Shown: positions 59,921 through 64,000 of the stretch, piece by piece | Layout of the letters: every line of letters begins with the position of its first letter | Numbering within the stretch: the stretch's first letter is position 1 | NCBI GenBank assembly: GCA_033026295.1 | Contig: CM065181.1 | Span: 3,877,001-3,941,000, forward strand | Length of the DNA stretch: 64,000 nucleotides | Source of the DNA: Channa striata | Taxonomy: Eukaryota; Chordata; Actinopteri; Anabantiformes; Channidae | Reading direction: 5' to 3' | Program-made: the position numbers and the translations under genes | The notes under the pieces: model-generated | Seen by the model: only the letters and a program-made list of their open reading frames with translations | Databases searched by the model: none | Told to the model about the DNA's origin: nothing

Positions 59921-60070
59921 AGTCTATCTCAGGGCCAACACAGGAGGACTTACACAGACAGACCATTCATATAACCTCCTTCAGGCAATTTATGTGACTA
60001 GGTAACCTCACAGGCATGTCTTTGGACTGTGGGAAGAAACATGTAAACATGGGAAGAACATGTAACCACG
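59921..60070 (-). repeat. Fragment of the common teleost interspersed repeat
   Basis: CAGGCATGTCTTTGGACTGT, GGGAAGAAACATG and GGGAAGAACATGTAA are the reverse-orientation signature of the family at 14041 and 46541. The upstream part (AGGGCCAACACAGGAG) also fits. Confidence 0.6.
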
Positions 60071-60411
60071 ACTCTGACAGATATGCTTGTGCCGAGCTAT
60101 TTAGGTCAATAAAGCACCTTCAAATCAGATCTAATGTCGATAGGACATCAACAGAGTGATGCAATGCATTGGTACATTATGACCTTCAAACTCCTGGTTT
60201 TAATAAACATTCTCGCTGTGGTGTTCTGGATCATGTGGGGGTTTCTAATGCTCAAATATGGTAAAAGTAACCGCAATACATTGCAGAATTCCAGTCTAAA
60301 TGTTACAATGGCATGAATGTATCTTAGTAGTGAACACTCAGACCTTAATGTTTGAAGGATATATTTGTTGTTATGATCAAAAAACTGATGATTTAACTCA
60401 ATCATTGCAAG

Positions 60412-60515
60412 AGACAACAAAAGACCAAAAATATTAGTTTATGAGTATTTCTTTAAACTTTTTGTCTCAGCTGGTTGTAATAGACAACAAAAGACCAAAA
60501 CTATTAGTTTATGAG
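60412..60515 (+). repeat. 34-bp direct duplication with 70-bp period
   Basis: AGACAACAAAAGACCAAAAA followed by TATTAGTTTATGAG (60412-60445) recurs at 60482-60515 with one mismatch. The 36 bases between the two copies are not repeated. Confidence 0.75.
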
Positions 60516-62390
60516 ACTTTTTTCTCTTTGTTCTGCATGTGGGATGTGTAATAGGTTACAAGGTGCTGATTGGAATGGTAGGTATGTTGGATGCTGTTCC
60601 AGGAGTTGAGGGTTTTAAAGTCTAGCGCACTCCCAGTCCGAAACCTAGTCTGGAACTCTCCTCTCCTACTGCCAGTCTACTAAAGGCCAAATGCTAAATG
60701 TGTTGCACATTAGGTTATTTGTATCCCAGAATTGTAAGGGTGCAAGCTTTTTTCGCCTGTTTATTTGTTAGGAGTTGGGCTGAATCTTGCTTGTTCTGGT
60801 GGTTTCTGGGAAGAGGGGAGTCTCAGTTTGTGTTGTGTCCTGGTTTCCCTTAAGCCAGGGCATAACATTACTTCTTCAAAACCTGCTTCTAATATTCTTG
60901 AGTAAAGGGTTTAAATTAAGTTGAGATTGTCCTGACAACTGATCTGACTGAGATGGAATTAATTCAGTTCTTGAAAATCTTGAGCAGCCAATCTTGATGA
61001 GTCCTAGTGATGGAGTCATACTCCAGTATGACTTTGTGATTTTGAGGTGGTTATAATGCTTTGGCTCCCTCATTTATCTTAAAAGTGACCACCATCTCCT
61101 CATATCATGCACTCCAGTAAGATTCCATCGCAGACTGTGACCTCTACAAGTGCAAAATTACCATTGGCTGCCCTGCTTAATGAAACCTACAGATCTTTAG
61201 TTGCTATCCAATTAACACAGTGATGACACACTGCAGCTTACTGGTTTATAGCCAACTAGAAGCTTCAATGTCCCTACGTGTCCGTTGCATTTGCTGGTGA
61301 GTTAGTTGTTATCTGTTAATTGGCAGTTGTCAGGACTGGCAATAAATGTCTGCCTGCTTTTTTATGTTGTATTGCTTTAATCATCTCTTCTATTCTGATG
61401 TTTCTGTAATAGAACATAATAAATTATACACGGTGGTGAGGCAGCCACAGAAGGTGTTTAACATCCACAGAGAAACACTCTGGAATCATATTTCAACTTT
61501 ACAAAGTTTCTGTGTTTCTTGCATCTGTCAACACATCTGGTGACAGACGTCAACTGAATAAACTACATGTAATGATTTTGCCCTCCTGCCACCTCCACAA
61601 CTTATAGACCACTCAGCATTTTCACTGGGCTCATAATTCTCTTGCTTCTGCGCAGGTGATCACATCATTTATTTTTAGGTTTTAATTAAATAAATCTTTC
61701 TCTATGAAAGGCCTTTGCTGGATTATACTGTTGCGGCAGCACATTTCTAAAGTGAGTCTGAAGTTCGGGAGAATTAAATCAGTCTTTGTTCTATAATTTC
61801 TGAGATGACTAATGGACATGAGACTAAATATGTTCACAAAGTCAGTCACACTGAATATAATACTAGCTGTGTTCAGATTCGGTTTAGTTTGTGAAGGAGT
61901 CCAGGTTTGTACGGATATTGTGTCACAGCCACTGCTTCAGCTCCCACTGTTGATCATGTTGGTATTTGCGGGAAACCAGTGAACAACCCACAGTCACGAA
62001 CTTTCAGTTGACCTGTGTCTCTCCATGATATATCAATCTCCCTGACTGATCTGTGCACCCTGAGAAAGTTGAGCGCAATCCCATCATTGTGGGACCAATG
62101 AGCTGAAGACCTTTGCTTGAAATCTATTGCTGTGTAGTTAGACGACCAGCAGACTGTGTTTGCAGAGTGGGCAGGAGGGATTGTCAACCTGTGTAGGGAA
62201 TTTAGGTAGGAGGATGTTGTTTGCATGTGATCCACTTGACATGTGTTTTTTTAAAGAGTTGAAATGAGACTCTTAGGGTGAATAGTGGACATACAAAGTG
62301 CAGCACAATTACACCACAACAAAGAGTTCAACTGCTGTGTGTCAAGATTTAGGCAAGAAAAGCAATTTGGTTAAGATTGTGTTTTTTCTC

Positions 62391-62404
62391 TCTTTCTTTC
62401 TTTC
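62391..62404 (+). repeat. Short TTTC microsatellite
   Basis: About three and a half TTTC units lie in a wider pyrimidine-rich stretch. Confidence 0.6.
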
Positions 62405-64000
62405 TTTTTTGTGCATGCCTACATGAATATCTGATTTAAGTCTCAAGGCATTTTTATTTATCATATTTTAAGGGTTAAAGTGAATATAAGTTACAGTATG
62501 TATGAAGTTATTATATAACATGATCTGTTTGTTGAAATTAATGTTCTTTACAAAAACATATTTACATTTTTTGTCTAATTCTATAGATGTAACTAGTTGC
62601 ATCTAGTTAGCCACGAACCAGTTTGGATTCATCTGGTTATTTCCACCATTCTGTGCTTGTCTTGGAGAAAAAGAGAAAAAGTTCCCTCTGGAGCCAATGA
62701 GCCACACAATCATCATTTAGATCATTTCCTATGATCAGTCATGTTTCAATTTTAGCTTTTTATTTTCAAGGAGGCATTAAACCAATTTCTCACACAGAGA
62801 AAATACTAGACTCAGGAATGCTGGGATACATATTTAATTCTTTCTGCAAAATACAGTATCTAATTATCACATTAGACTACCTTGACTGCCAGTAGAGTGA
62901 GATTCTAATTCTAATTCTATAAATCCACGAGTTCACTTGGTTTCAAGTTCATGTCAAAGAGTAACTGTTGACAGGAAGCATGTCTGTAACTGCAAACAAA
63001 GGGTGTTTTTCACCATGTTCAAAATCTTTTTTCCTATTCCATGCTAATTTAAGGTACATAGTTTGTTTTTTTGGAATGTAATGTCTTAGGCTTTGTCATA
63101 TTATTCAGCTAACAATTTGTGACCTAGTTGTAGCAAATGAAGCTGATAAACGGTCGACAACAGCTTTGAGAAAGTGATGGTAGTATTCCTTGTTGGGTAT
63201 GTCTAGGTTACAGTTACTGAAGTTACACTGAAAGACCACATCAAATATGATTTTGAACATTTTGTTGCTAAATAGACCCAAACAGCACATCCACTCCTAT
63301 GCCAAATGTTAATACTGTATATAGTGATGGCCGCCAGTCTGCTGGGAATGTGTGTTTTTTTTGTGTGCTCACTGTGTTGTACCTCACATGTAGTGGGTGG
63401 ACCATCATTTGGATTGAGCAGGAGCACCTGGGCCCATTGCTCCTGATCAATATTAGCCTATTTAATTTGATTTTAGAGTTGTTGATTAAGTTTCCTTGAG
63501 GCTTTGTCTTGTCTTTCAAACTGAGGTGTGTCAGCACTTTCACCTCCAGCCTCCAGCTGTTTGTGTTGCAATAACTTGTAAGACGTAAGAAGCTAAAAGT
63601 GGTTACAGTTGTTGACCTCCTTGTAGCTTTAAGGCCGTGACACACAGCAATCAGCCATAGTTGACCATCTTTTCTGTGTGCTTAGGTGCCAATTGTTGGC
63701 CCTAACGAAGGCCACATGAGGCGTTGAAGCCTTTGTTACTTCTAGTTCTTTTATGTTGGCTTGGTGTGGGTCTGTCTTTTGAGGCAGGGGCTGTGTGAGT
63801 GGCTAAAAGGTGAAACGGTGATGACCACAGGAAATGTAACATTCCTGAATGGAAAATACAATTATTAAATAAAAAATGATGTATAACAAGAATAATTTCT
63901 TTCACTTATTTCACAATATACACAGCTTAGTAAATTTTGAAAGAGTTTATCCAAATGATAAATTATTTCATACTGTCAACTTTATTAATGCAGTATTGAA

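Larger units (their letters stand above)
60071..64000. other. Intergenic, no gene recognised
   Basis: It is AT-rich DNA with a 34-bp duplicated segment at 60412/60482 and a short TTTC repeat at 62391-62404. Open frames up to 125 codons show no known motif. Confidence 0.4.

Noticed and set aside
1..64000. CRISPR arrays, operons, prokaryotic promoters or phage genes
   Set aside because: No regularly spaced repeats or dense coding were seen; the vertebrate gene structure and fish transposons rule out a prokaryotic source.

Overview
The window looks like chromosomal DNA from a ray-finned (teleost) fish. It is AT-rich, with GT-AG introns and long gene-free stretches. Scattered through it are degraded copies of repeat families typical of teleosts: Tc1-like and hAT DNA transposons, an L2-like LINE, a LINE with a restriction-like endonuclease tail, a sushi-type Ty3/gypsy remnant and a tRNA-derived SINE. 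There are no operons or ribosome binding sites.

One protein-coding gene can be supported. It is a delta-type opioid receptor (oprd1), on the minus strand. It has three coding exons: exon 1 at 26198-26439, exon 2 at 10788-11143 and exon 3 at 9088-9617. The splice sites are canonical and the phases match, giving a 375-residue class A GPCR. Intron 1 is about 15 kb and intron 2 about 1.2 kb. Exon 1 lies in a CpG-rich island with a TATA-like box and a CRE-like site just upstream. The protein carries the expected opioid-receptor landmarks. It is delta-type over most of its length but has mu-type residues at two positions that set ligand selectivity.

Layout: 1-9087 is 3' flank, with a 631-bp non-autonomous DNA transposon at 3013-3643 and the probable short 3' UTR next to the stop codon. 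9088-26439 is oprd1; its first intron holds a complete hAT-type element with an exact 8-bp target-site duplication, a SINE and three Tc1-like remnants. 26640-26725 is the promoter island. 26726-64000 is upstream intergenic DNA with no gene I can recognise. It holds gypsy, REL-endo LINE, Tc1-like and L2-like remnants, fragments of a common fish repeat, and a 107-bp sequence present twice at 96% identity.

I found no previously undescribed multi-gene system. The observations most worth checking are the mu-like pocket residues in a delta receptor, the TATA+CRE promoter architecture, the near-identical 107-bp pair, and an unidentified exon-like open frame at 52577-52779.
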